Part shown: in pieces, positions 26,501 through 40,600 of the stretch
Position numbering within the stretch: the first letter of the stretch is position 1
Layout of the letters: each line of letters opens with the position of its first letter
DNA from: Fasciolopsis buskii
Taxonomy: Eukaryota > Platyhelminthes > Trematoda > Plagiorchiida > Fasciolidae
DNA: 64,000 nt
Direction: 5' to 3'
Assembly: GCA_008360955.1 (NCBI GenBank)
Contig: LUCM01003808.1
Coordinates: 331,380-395,379, forward strand
Notes under the pieces: model-generated
What the model was told of the DNA's origin: nothing
The model's input: the letters and a program-made list of their open reading frames with translations, nothing else
Database searches by the model: none
Made by a program: the position numbers and the translations under genes

Positions 26501-29500
26501 AAGCACCAGATATAAAAAATCGGATGAATCATGTGAGAATGTGGGAAGGTAAATAAGTTGCTGTCAAGTTGTGCTTGATTAAAAACGAAATCTAGGTGGT
26601 CATCAACGGAGTTAGTAACGTAAAAAGATGGAAGTAGTTTGCTTTTGATGCCCATGTCACATTTCCCTTCTAACTTTCCCAAAGAATGTTCTGAATCGGA
26701 AAACTCGTGCGACGCAAACCGTTGGGACTAATGACTACCTTCTGTTATCCCTACACTACTTATCTCATCCGAATGAAGATAATTGTGCATATCGGTAAAT
26801 ACATCTCGGATCTCCCTGCAAATGCCTTATCGACGTTTTCCGTCCGTCTTTCACCTTCGAAGTGCGAAGTGCTGTTTTAGGACTGGATTGGTCCGAAGCC
26901 GAACTTTGTTCTTACAGGGCTGGAGGATTGACTGAAATAGACAGTATAGTTAATTTTTAACTTACCTGGTGGTCTTATGTTGAATTAAATATCCTCGCGT
27001 ATACAGAAAGCTCGAATTACTTTCATGAATTCGAGGCATCTTCGGCGTCGGTGCGACATCCGGTAATCGACCAAATGTGGAGTTTACTCAACAACATTGA
27101 GGTCGGTACTGCTATAAAGCTCAAAAACGCAGTGGTTGAGAACAGATAATGTGCGAAGTTCGTCAATGCTAAGAAACCTTTGTCTTCGAAATATAAGTAC
27201 ACTATAGTAGAGCTGTGCTAGTTACTTAGAGGTTAGGAGTAAGATACTGCGCACCAGCGTGCTGTCCTGGGAATGGGTACCGCGTGTGGGTATGGTTAGT
27301 TGATGGGACGTTTTGCGCATGCACACCACCCTTCAGCGTTGAACAGCAAGGCAAGCTCCGATGACCGCTACCTTTCTCACCGAGTTGTGCGTTGCAATAA
27401 AAACAATGAGCATGCGAGATGGTCAGGGGTTGGTCCCATAAGAGTAGGAAAAAAGAATGCTGTAATAACTAACACACCGAAACATACTCTAATTGTTCAG
27501 ATGCACTTTCTTCAATCATTCAGATTTGGCAGATGATAACGTGACCGCTGCTGTTCAGAGTTCGTTGCCATATCCTTCGATGTCTCCATTTAACTGGTTG
27601 ACAGTTCTTTTGGACCCCAACACAGGGGACGTGAGACATCTACCCTAGCTAAGTTTGCTGTAAAAGTTATTATTACAGGTTACCACTTCATTTTCTGACC
27701 ATGCGTCTTCTTCCATTCCATAGGAGGTCCGATTTTATCGATTTTACACAACTATCTCCTGCTGAAGGATAAGTCGGCTCCATGGACATTGCGAATCATT
27801 ACGAACCAGGCGTTGCGGTTACATGCCAAATCCTTACTGATTGCTAACCAGTCTTGTTTACAGTAGCAGTGACGGTAAACTGATCTTAAACGTAGAGACT
27901 CTACGTCCTCTTCAATGGCAGCTCTCCACGTTTTCGACTGACCGTCAAGGAGATAGCGCCGTCAGAAGCAGGCTGCGGGATACAGCGTTTGTCGACTGCG
28001 TTTGGGGGAAATAGACAGCTGTTCATTGTCCCAGCATCGCCTTCTTATTTCGTTGTTAAAGGTTTCTTTCAAATTTATCCGGAGGATTCGTCACAAGCAC
28101 CAATGTCGAATACTTCCTACCTCCCTGTATCCTCAAATGGCATCCATAGTTGAGCACTGGGCGGACTGTAGCGCGAAAGACGCGGGTCTTTGTCTATAGG
28201 CTGATTTCACTTTGTTTCCGTAGTGCTCATCGAAGTTGCAGATATGCTCCACGCACATTAAGGACCCTAGCAGTAAATTCGTCTTTCGCTTGCCTGTTCG
28301 GTAATAGAACGGATCCTAGGTATTGGAATTCGCTCGCCATTGACCACCTGGGATTGGGAAGGTCGAGAAGGCTTTCGTTTTGTTTGTATTAATTTCACGG
28401 CCCAGTTTAGCAGCATAGGTGATTCATTCGAGTATTGCCTGCATGGCGGCTGGGGAACTACTGAGCACGGTTGCGTCGCCCGCAAACTCCAGATCTGTGA
28501 TGTAGACCGATGAACTAAGCTGGACTCCTGGATAGTCCATCACCGCGTTGCTCATGGTCCAGTTGGCAGCATAGTCGAACAGAACTGAGGGAAATGAACA
28601 ACCATGCCTCACTCCAGGATAGATAACGAATTCCGAAGACTCCTCGCCGTACATCCGCACTCGTGTGGTAGTGGGCGACTAGTTAAGCCTTTAGAATTCA
28701 GAGTTTGGCTGGTATGCCAACAGCTTCTGTTAGTTCCAACAGGGATTCACGACTGATTGGGTCGAGTGGATGACGGAAATTGCTGAAACGTTATGGTGGA
28801 CTGCTGGAACTTGTAACGATGTTCCAGAGCTTCTCAAACTGCGTAAATATTTGCTTTATCCAACCGCTGCCACATCTAAATTGCCTCTGGTTTGGTCTAG
28901 TGTGGCCATCTTTCTCAGTTGCAAAGCGATTAAGAAATATTACCCAAAATCTTATCGGCAATGTCAATCAGAGTTATGTCTGTAGTTCTCTCAGGCCGCT
29001 CTGTCGCCTTCCTTGGAAATGGGTAGCGGGATTGATGTACCACGGTCGCTTGGAGATATCTCGCGTTCCCACTATAGAGCGTATCTGGTCATTGAGCCTT
29101 TTAATTTATCAGGTTTTGTAAAATTCGGATAGAGTGCTATCTTCTTCGACGGCTTTCATACTCTTCATTTAACTAACGACACTTGATATCATATGGCTCA
29201 GATCGAACTGAAGATAGTGGGTTTGCCTTTTGGTGTAAAGGTTGGTTGAGAAGTTGACCAAAGTGTTCTCTCCGTCTCTCGATTTTTTCATGCTGTTCAG
29301 AGATAAGTTGATCTGTTGTGTGAAGTAGAGCAAATCCTGGTTTGCAGTGTCCATTCAAAACATAACGGCTAAGTCGATAGAGCCTGCCGAAGTCACCGGT
29401 TTCTGATGTGAGCACCATTTTCTCAGCCATTCCTATGCGGTACCTCACGGCATACCCTAGCCAGGCGTGTGGCCGCAAATTTTAACCCGCAATGTTCGGA

Positions 29501-31606
29501 GCTTACCGACGAGCGGGCTGCTTTTGCTTTGGCTGAAAGCTGAACATTAGTTGCAGAGATCCAATCTTTTGGCTGTTTTGAAATCCTCCTTGGTTCCACT
29601 CGGCTTCTTTGATCTTCGTTTTGAGTGACTTTCATTGGTTTTCCGTCGAGACTTCGTTCGTTGGTATTTTGGTGGTAGTGCTCAACTGCTTTGCGATTGC
29701 AGTTGACAGCGCCTCGCGTTTTTCGAACATTTCCATAACAGCGATGTTTAGCCGACTTCCTTGGGCGCGCAGACAAACGGAGCATAAAGCGAGCGCGCAC
29801 CGGGGCGTGGTCCGTACCATTCATGTTGCCACTCACTGCGCCCCAAAACGCGCCACAGTCTTCCACTAACGAGGCGCAGCAAGACGGCACGAAGATATGG
29901 TCGATTCGAATGCCACGTCAGCAGATGTTTTTTTCGGATTTTGGAAGCGCGTATTGCAAATAACCAACCTGTTCACGTCTGAGAAATTCATCACTCGAGA
30001 CCCGTTTTCGCAGCGCTGACCTGATCCAAATCGCCCTAGGATATAGCCTGTGAATCCGTCCAAACGGCCGGTTCACACATTCTGGTCTTCCGTAACAAAC
30101 AGTAAACTTCATCCTGGGACTAATAATCGAATTTTTCAATTGAGTCGTAAAAGGCAGCCTTCCTTGTGTTATCAGCCACGTTGATCGGTGCGTAAAGGGT
30201 TATCGCTGTCAAGTTCTGAGGAGAGCTTTTGAACCGTTCTATAGCTAGTCTGGAAGATTTTGGCTCCCATGAAATTAATGCTTTGTTAGCTTTTTTGCTT
30301 AGGGCAATTGCGATACCATGGCGGTTAGAGTTGTCGGTCGACCACTGTAGTGGAGCTAGCAGACATTATCCAACCCTGAAAACCTGATACATTGTTAGCC
30401 CGAATCGGGGGGGGGGGGCAACTTCTGACAAACAAAGAATATGTGCTCGTTTATCGTATGGTGGCCGCATCGTGATGCTCTGAGTGCCCGTCCCTAACGG
30501 TGTACTTACATTCCAGCTTGCTAGGTGAGTTGATCTTCGATAGGAGTCTCAGGTTGTTGACTTGTCACCTCGACCACTGGCAACCGAGGTGCGTCCCTTC
30601 CCGGGAACACTGGCATAGCGAGAGCAAAGAGGGTCGTGATTATCCATACAGAAACTCGGGAATAAGGTGCGAGTGGTGCCTCTGCCATCACCCGGCCTTT
30701 TTATTCGAGGATGCACGTCCGGCCTTTGCACATTCAAGTGCGGCCTGTAAAGCAGTAGGACAACTCCAGACTATCCGGTGACTATTAACTGGTTCCTTTG
30801 TCTCTCCTGGAAGCTTCGTTCAGATGAAATCGGACAAGGGGCAGTGACTTCATTTGGTGGCGGGCCACATTCGACTTGTCACAGTGTCTTTCAGCTTAGT
30901 TGTTTTTTAGGAGGAACGCTTCCCAGACGGAAACGTAGCACAGTATTGGTACTGATGCTGCTTATCCGCAGCTGCTTATTCAGGGAGTATGACCACATTT
31001 TATTCACGGCTAGCCGCTGCTTGGCGGTCATCTCCCTATCCTGGGCATGTGCTGGGTTGTATACAGCTGTGTCTTGCTCTGGTCTACAGGCCCCAGACTC
31101 CGCGGGAGAAACGGAAAATAAGGCGCGGTATGGTAGACGGTTGTTCACCATACGCCATACGTGAACCAACCAACAAAGACTGGAATATTCCTCGGTCCGT
31201 TACCCAACGCCCGATTCTTCGCGAGTCTGTCTGATGGGTGTTGCGCATGTTCCACAAATTCGAAAAAAACAAGGTTTTCTCCGCAACCTAAATCACACGG
31301 TTTATACCCATTTGCCAATTCGACACCTACATCCTGAAAACTTCCTAATACAACCTTCATTATCTTGCATATGACGAAGTTAAACAAGAATGGAGAGATG
31401 GGACACCCTTGTCAAACATTGCTGGTCGTTTCGAATAAACTTGATGGTTCGCCGTGTACCTCTACCAGAACCGAAGCCTGTGCAGTGAACAACTGTCTCA
31501 CTGTACGATGTTCTCTGAGGTGGGTAGTGATTGGAAGATGGATATATATATATATATATTTAGAGTTGAGAAGGCGTACACTGAGTTAATACGTATACGT
31601 TAATAC

Positions 31607-31673
<67 letters not shown>

Positions 31674-34600
31674 CAGGAAGTAGTATCTGGATGCGTAAAC
31701 AAAATTTGCCCGGGAGCACACGACCGGTTTCGCGGTTATTGTCGCTCGTCAGGTATGCGTACCCGATGCTCTCTTGTCCAAATATCCACATACTTGTACA
31801 CTCCGAATTGATATGTCTGTCTCACCAGAATCGAATCTGTAGCAACAGGAGTGTGCATGGAAGCTCTTCGTCGAAGAGTCCACAGAAGAATCACAACTGT
31901 GATTCGTTGATAATTGTTTGTCAGTTGGGCTGAGCCAACCTTAGGAACGAGGGCAGAATGCCCCAGAATATACGTATGTATATATATATATATATAAGCA
32001 GGAAGTAGTGTCTGGATGCTCTCGGGTAAATTTTGTTTACGCATCTAGATACTACTTCCTGCTTCCATGTGTATATGTATATATAAATATTTAAATTACG
32101 CCAGTTATATTATATTACAATTATATATATATATATATCGGACTGAAAAGAAGCGCGTTGCCAGTGTAATGACATTTAAATAATGTCGTAGAGAAACTGG
32201 GTACGATTAAAAGAGTCAAAAATCAATTAGAAATGTTTCTGTGTTCATCTTGCACGTTTTGGTGTTTTTGCACTGTTTTTTGAGTTTTAAGGGTGCAAGT
32301 CCTACATGCAGTCCACACAACGTTCACCCCACTGACTCTTATTTTGTGCTGAAATCCAAGTTGTCATGTCACGATGGGATAGGCCACAACTCACTAAATC
32401 AACAAAATACAAGCATTACTGGTTGATTTATCAGATTATGTTGACTCTAGTTTTTCAGCTCGATTATCCAAAAAAATTTTATGGGGGATTGGGTCAAGCA
32501 CCTTATCACAGTCTAAACCTCGCTGTAAAACGCGTTTCGAACACCTTCCGAAGCACATTAACAGCTTAGTGCAAACTAACGTGGAGTCGGAATCAAGGGG
32601 GTGCTCCAGTACGCTCGGCCGTCTTCCAAACAGCCTCGTCGTTGGTGATTAATAGCGCTGTGGTTGGTCTCAGTCAATCGCTGACCCGAGGAAGGCAGTG
32701 TCCATTTTACGTGCCAGTGATTCAAACATCTGAAGTTCGTACTAGCTGGGAAGAAACGGTTTTCAGAGCACAAAGTCAGCATACGTTCTCCGTTTTCTGG
32801 TCGACGGCAATTGAAAACTAAACAATCTTCCAAATATGATTCATCCGAAGACACCCGATCTATTCTGGCATCCATGTCCCTCACCAAAGTCATGACACCG
32901 CTACGTTTTGGTATGCTTAAGAATTACAACTTTTGATCGAACGAGTACCTTGTATCTGGACTGCGGTTTGGAGATGTTTGTACAGAGAGCGACAGGCAGA
33001 TTTTGTCCATCGGAACGACAGATGCTTACTTTACGTAGCCGGATGTCGACTGAGATCCAATCAAGTAATGCAATCTCAGTTTCCACTGAACATCATACCA
33101 GCGCCGGCGAGACCAAAAGCATTAGTCTCATAGTCCCCAAGAAGGCGCAAATGAACCCTAACTTGTGAATTGGATGGAGATGCCAAGGAATCTTGTATGC
33201 AAGTCCCTTAAACTCAACACACATTGATGACTAAGGTCTTCATTCTACGAGCTAAACACATCCGTTGTCCAATACACATCAGGGTTTGCACGTTGACTGT
33301 GACTAATTTGGGGTGGCATCGGGGTCGAATAAAAGCATCAGCTGTCGGAGGGCAAACTCGGTGAGACTTGAGAACTAGTCGAAGGCGGACGCAAAAAGAC
33401 AAGGACGGGAATTTTTTCCACGGACAGTCACGCCAATGTAGCTGACTAAAGTCTCCTGTCGAATGTGAAAATATGAGGTGGAAAGGGGTTTTTAATTCTT
33501 TTCTGAAGCAAACCGTTGTTCACAGTTTAAATTCATTTTCGTGCATATGCGAAAAGTTAAAAAAGACTGTAATGGCAGATGATTTCATAGTTGTTCTTGT
33601 TGCTGCTCCATCGCCCTGGTCAGAGTAGTTCCGTTTATGCAAGAATACGCCTCTAGTCTTTGCGCCGCGAAGCATCACCTACAAGGCGGCAGAGTTGTTC
33701 TATACGAACCGTCTAGTGGAAAATCTCGTGGAGTCATTAGGACACGATAAAATGCAGTGACCTCGTTTAGTTGGCTGGCCACATTTGCCACTTAGTGTCA
33801 CCAGCAGACCTGTGATGTGTTGAGAGAACGTTTTTCGGGCAGATGGCTACCGCGTTCTGGATGTCCCTGTTTTTTTGTGGTCGCTTATTCATCGCTCGCT
33901 CCCAGTTTTTGTGGTCGTTCCCTTATCCGCAACCTACAAACTTGCCGGCTTAAGTACGATTTTGTCCTGGGCATCGGTTGTATCTCAGGTCGAGAACGGA
34001 GTATATTCCCTTAGGATATTTATAAAATCAGCCATAGGCGAAGTGACTAGCTATCTACTAACATCCTTATCAGGCGGAAATCGATATAGAGAAGACACTC
34101 CGAAAGATATGATCATTTTCATGGCCGTGATTGCACTCCATTAAAACACGTAAGGCTACTCAAAACATAGGATTGCGCATATTTGAGACTTGCCAATATT
34201 CCATAGTTTAAAAATGCCCTGGTAATATTTTGGGATGCACTAAGAACAACATTCGTCCACCGAGTGATACTCAGCATCCTAATAAAGGAGAGATTGTTAT
34301 TGCCACTGTGGGCGGGAATACAAGGTATTGATGTATAAATTATTGACATTTTCGGAATACTATAACATTTTCGATCCGTGTAACAATCACTGTCATTTTT
34401 AATTTGAGTATTGGCGATCGAAGTCGACATATGAATTCAGTGTTGTAGATGGAGCACTTCTGTTGCTATATGCAGATTTCGTAATGCGTAACCCTTGGTT
34501 TTATAATGGGTTTGTGTCACCGCTAATTTCGTAAACTGGTACTTGCAGAAGTGAGTTTCAATAAGATCTTGTAAATTTTCCTGTCTCCGAATTCCTCCTG

Positions 34601-37600
34601 GATATATCCCGACTTGGCTGTTGTGTACGAATTTCATGCAGACTGCAGTTTATTTTCGCCATGCGAGCAAATATGTTGACCGATCTGTGGGCGCCTTTTC
34701 TTGTGTCATGAGCTTTGCGGATGCGGTTGCCGGTTCTCATTGATGGTGTAGCGAGCATTTTTCCTTCATCACACTCATTCTTCGTGTATGATATAGAAGA
34801 AAATTGGGATTCCAGTTATCTGCACTAGCAATGCACTGGATTTCGGATTTGGTAGTTCCACTCTTCCTACCGAGACGAACGGCTGTTTCTGTAAACAGGC
34901 TGGAACTAGTCAGTTAACCCTCGTCTCGTTTCATTTCACTTGACATTAGACAAACAAGTAACGCTCCAGGAAGCCTAGTCTGATAAAGTGGTCAAGTGAA
35001 TTAGCGTCAATCGCCAAAAGATCATCTTGGTGATGGGTAGCTATTCGCTGTTGCCCGGCTCGTTACCGCGCCTGACGTATTGAGGCCTCATGTATGATTC
35101 CATGTCATTCCAAGTTTCATAGTCATAACTGCAAGCTTCTGTCCGGTTTAGTGGACTCTTACCAGCCATGAGATGCCCTTTCCACCACACTCTTGCCTAT
35201 AACATGTCATAAAAAGATTAAATTGATTTGCTTAACATTCGCCTGTTATTTGCCATCTTACCACAATCTTTAATTCAGATGTTCTTCGGATCACGAGCCA
35301 ATCCTGATGTTCGTCTACTTTCCGGTATGAATCTCATTCAATTGAGTCGTAAACAAGCGGTGAGTGGTAAAAACTGGCCTCATTTGCTCTCGATGAGCCC
35401 AGTCTTATTGGAGCCAACCAAATCGGATCAATTACGGGAAGTTGATCGGTTCTTAAATGCACAACTACCTCACAACTTAGCTAACTCGCTCGCCGTCGAT
35501 GGTCCGGATGCCTTTCAAGCCCTCATTCAATGCGTACTTGCGTGCTTTCACCGTCACGAACACTTCCAGGTAACAGGAGTACCTCCCCTACTGTCACCAG
35601 ATAGTAAGTTGTTCGGCTTGCTTCAAGTTCAGCCGCAAATCGCAACACCTGTGTTCGGTCGTGACTCGGATGACGGACAGAATAACAATGCGGTCGGTCC
35701 CATACCTGCTTCGCCCACCACCTGCTCTCATTTGACTTCTGCGATGGACAATACGGTCACGGCTGTGAGCTATTCCCAAGCTCCCTCGGTGAGTCGGTCT
35801 GAACCGGATTCTAATTCGGATTCAAGAAGACCCGGTGCCCGTAACATAAGTGCGGTTGTGCAGTCTAATAACTTCGCGCAGTCTGGGAATCCACAATTGC
35901 ACTCGGCAATTTGGCCCCGACCGATTTGCACCACCACTATATCTCCACCCCACTCACCACCAGCTCCACAACCGGGTTTCCTGTGCATCGACCTGGTCAG
36001 TCTGCCGGATCCAGATGAGGTGGATCTGCATGGTGTTGATGCTGAACCAGGTCACGTAGATAGTGCTTTAAATGCAAAGTCCACGTCTAACCGAGTTTCT
36101 TTTGTCCCAGGTGGAGCCAACGCATCCTCTTCCTCATCTGCTTCGTCTTCATCTGCCGGTCGACGTAAGGAAGGACGAAAATCATCCGCTAGCTCAATGG
36201 CATCATCAAATCACACCAGCACTTCGACAGTGACCAACGACACATATTCAAGCATGTTTATTGGACGTTTTGCCTTACAGATCAGCGCATTGGCTACATT
36301 ACAAGTGAGGATTTCGTTTTACATTATTTTCTCCGAAATTTTTCGCCTTCTTTAAGTTGTCGTACTCTCGACTATCAGTAAGAGGAACATTCAGCGGCCG
36401 AAAAGTTGTTCTTACTTTCTTGGACTGTATCGCTCACCTGGTCCACGAATGCCCTGAAATTAATCACCACGGCGATAGTTGAACATTTCTTCGAATTTGA
36501 TCGGTTGAATATTTGTTATGGGAAAGTTCTACCTAGTGAAATCAGTTGTATCCTCTGATAGCACCGCAGCACAGTATAGTTGATCTTGCTGGGTATGGAA
36601 ACTCGATGCATTTGCGAGCCGCAGGAACACAATACCAAATTACTATCGGCACTCAGTTTCTATCTGACAAACGCAAAGAAATGACAGACGATTGGAAAAA
36701 TTAGTGCTTCCCTTTACCTTGCTCTCCAGGTTAAGACCAACTGCAATAATTGTGTGTGCCGGTGGGAGACAGCAATGACGCAACGCGACCGTCATTGACG
36801 TCACGTGAGGCTACAAAACAGTGGTGTGTAGCCCATTGGTTTGACTCGATTATTCTTCACTCGCACCTGAGTAACTTATCGGTCATAATGTCCTCCGGGA
36901 TAATTTTACATCCTTTGATTGATCACTGACCCAGTCAAAATATTGGATCACTTTGCAGCGTCATTGCATTTTTTCTCTTCTATTTCTTTCCGCCAGTTCA
37001 TAATATGACGTGCTGTCAATGTAGACAATATTACGCCGATTCAGTTGGTCACGGTAACTTGCAATCTCGCATTGCTGACGAATGTTTAGTGTTATCTCCG
37101 TCCATTATTCATTCGTTGCCCTGTAACTTCCCACGGACCTTTTGAGCATCATTGTTCTTCATTATTTTCTGCTTTTAATCTAAATGAAAATGAAACAGTT
37201 CTTCAGGAATGACTGAGTTGCTCCTTTCCTAATGTGTGAATAGGGTTTTGAACACTGGTTAGAACGATCGCATCCTATTCAGATATTGTTCCACGTCAGC
37301 CATTAGACTCAGTTGGCGATCAGTATGCTGGAATCTGACCAGACATGGGATAACTAACTAGTTCGAGAGTGCGTGCATACGTTCGCATATACATTTGAGT
37401 CCTTCAGCCAAGAAAAACGACAACCATTTTTCAGTGAGCTATTGTGGTTTGACAGCTGCCGGTGCCTTCAGCGTAATCGTTTATCTCACTCATTGTTTTG
37501 ACTTTGATGGTCGCCTCGTAGTGATATCCAATCGGAAGTGTACGAAATCGGAACATAAGGAGCAAGTGCAATTGAATGGCACACAGCAAACGCAATTCAG

Positions 37601-40600
37601 TTCAGTTCAGGTCTTCCAATGGTCCTGCACTGATATGCGCTAATTCTGATAGCTATCTCAAGGTATCGTTTGCGCAAGAGTTAAACGAGTGAAGGAATAG
37701 TTAGGGAATAGGAATATAGGCATATGGCCGACTGTGACAGCTGACCATATTGCCAGATTTGTCCAGCCATTCAACGGATGAACTTCGCGGATTATAACCC
37801 CTAGTCCCTTGGCTGAATTTCCCGCCACTTTTCACTTAAGCCTCGACTGCCACTCAGCTTGAGGAATTACTTGGGCCAGTCGCTTCCATCATTGAATGTG
37901 CCTGACAGGAAAGTTTTGTCCTGTGGGAAATTGTTTCCTCCAAGTGTTTTGTCGGATGCATTGCTTCCAGTAGCCTAATGGAACGAATACTAATGTTGGA
38001 AGTCTGTACACTTTTTACTGTTTATTGTGAATGCTATTTTATCAGTAAGTAGGCAGTGTTGGTGGATGTTACCATTCGTCGACGTTTCCATCACGGTGAC
38101 AAGTTTGATTGTATTTCTCATCGTACTTCGTTTTACACATTAAAACTCCCTGTTTAGGTCCGTCCCTATTTTGGTAACTGCCAGTTTTTGATGAACCGCA
38201 ATCCGTCCCTTCTCTTGTCCGTTGTATTTTTATTTATTTATATTTATTTATATATATTTATTTATATTCGACGCGTCGTGGACCGAGGCGTCCATATTTC
38301 AGATTCGCCACTGTTGATGCGATAGAACTACACACTGATCAGCGATGTGAATTGTCCGCCGCGCTGTTGCGATAAGAAAACGTGATCGTCACGCGCTTTC
38401 ACGCAGAACTAAGAGTACATATGGGCTGGTTTAATCCAAACTTTTCGAACGGCATATTTGCTCACTGCAGTTTTATTTGGTCCATCACGAGTTTTCATGA
38501 ATTAAGATTCCATTTACGAATCATGGCATCGATTTGTCTAAGTTTTTTGTTGACTGCTTATACTCACCACTAGATTTCTGCAGTATATGCATTCCTGTGT
38601 TGGAGTACACAAAGAGCATCCGACCAAAAAGCCAATGCAAAATCTCATTTTTCTAGCTATCAGTAGAACAAGATTTGCGGAAAATGGACTGTAATACTGC
38701 GACAGAAGTACCGTACACTTGATTTCTTTGCAAATGAAGTGAATTAAAAGTTACTGAGGCTACCGTCTCGCTCCAGAAGTCCACTCCATCTCTGAAGTAT
38801 AATGACTCTAGGATTGCGAAACACCCTATTCTTGATAGAAGACTATTCGTGATGCTACCACTGCATCCAACTTTAAACGCGTGAGTAGGCTTATTAATTG
38901 ACCATTTCACTTGGCTTGAAATTTTAACCACGTCTTGCCAGGCTAATTCTTGACAAATGGTGGAATGCTTACAGTCATCCTGAGATCGACGATAGAATAT
39001 CGAATTAGTAGACCTGACCTATTAGAGTCTTATGTGATTCTGTACTAGAGTTTCGTTGCCGTCTCCCCTTCCTCCACTTAGTGGTTCCTGACAGCTATGG
39101 GGCATGCTCCCTCCACCGCATTCATGCTCAGATCATGTTATAAGACAGAAACTAGCAGTTATCATAGTGACCTGGGTTCGACTTTTAGAAATAACATCTA
39201 AATTATTTCGAATCATCTCATTGTCGATAGACAACCATTTCTGGTGCTGTCACTCTTCGTCCTGTCTTGGATCTATGGGCAGGCTCAGTCGCCGGTGGCT
39301 TTACTTAACAATGACCATCGTGACCACTGTAACTTTGAGCTTTTGCCATATTTTGATTGGTTTAATGCCTGTGCTATGACTGCCTTCTCTCATTGATCAT
39401 GAGTTTGTTGAAAGGGCCACAGATTGACAAATTCAGGTAAATCGCTGCCTGACTCATTGAAAATGAACTTCGGAAATTAAGCGAGTGGGACTCCAGTTGA
39501 TTTTTCTTCCACAGGCCTTTCTGATAGTGGTTACCATCGGATTTGACCGTTGGCTTATTGTCACCTGAACAGACAAATACGTCATTCAATCAAGTATTAC
39601 ATAGAGCATCGTTTCTCTCCCGTTCACTCTCCTTTTTTGAAACCGTAAGTAATGCATGATGCTCGAAATAGTTCAAAGTGATACATGCAACCAGGTCTTG
39701 TGGGTAATAATTAGCAAAACGCCTATGTCAAAGGAAACTCGAAAGCCGGTCGATCCTCTGAGGTAACAGAAACTTTTTGATTTGTAGTTTCCCAAATGAT
39801 ACCATTATGCGGTGTCTTCTGTGGTTTATGACAATAAATTGTGCTGATTTCAATAGGATTTTTGGACGTTTTCCGACTTAAATCAAATCAGAAAGGTCTT
39901 ATTGTTCTACAAACCAGATGCCAGCCCAAAGGAAGGCTTCACCGAAATCCCAAAATACAGCGGTCGAATGGTCGACAAGCGATAACCCAGAAACGCGAGT
40001 TGCTCTTGATCGACAACGAAGTGGTCCGGAATCTGGTAGACGTTTTTTCCGCGAAGTTGCACTCGGGTTCTGTTGCGAAAGAGTAGCTATATTCACCGTT
40101 AGTTTGCTTTACTTTCTTAGAAATCCAAGGAGCTAAGATACTTTTGAAATGGTAATATTTTTGGGATTTCACCGTGATTTAGTCTCGGTAACATTGCATG
40201 AAGGAAATTTCGTATTTACGCGTTATACACGACTATCCAAAAATGCTTGTTTTTACTTCACGCGGAAGTGCACACAATGCAAAAATCCTAGGAACGTGAA
40301 AGGTTGTCATCCGATTCATCGCAAACAAAAAATAGCAACCCCTGGTAATCCATCTTAAATGTCTAACAACCACGTGTACATATCTGGATTCGATCGCTGC
40401 TTGTCGAATTAAATGGATGGGGAAGCATTGGATGAAAAACTGCGTATCGGTGTTCGGTAAACCCAGACCACCGAACTGCTGACCATTAGTACATTAAACC
40501 TTTGCTTCATTGAGCAAGTAAAGTATTTAGTCTGTCAATAAACATTTCGTCTTTTTTATCTAAACCCCAATTCATCCATCATTTGTCCTCGATTTAAAGC

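Noticed and set aside
31600..31791. Low-complexity TYIYIYIY open frames
   Set aside because: Translation of (TA)n microsatellite, not a protein.
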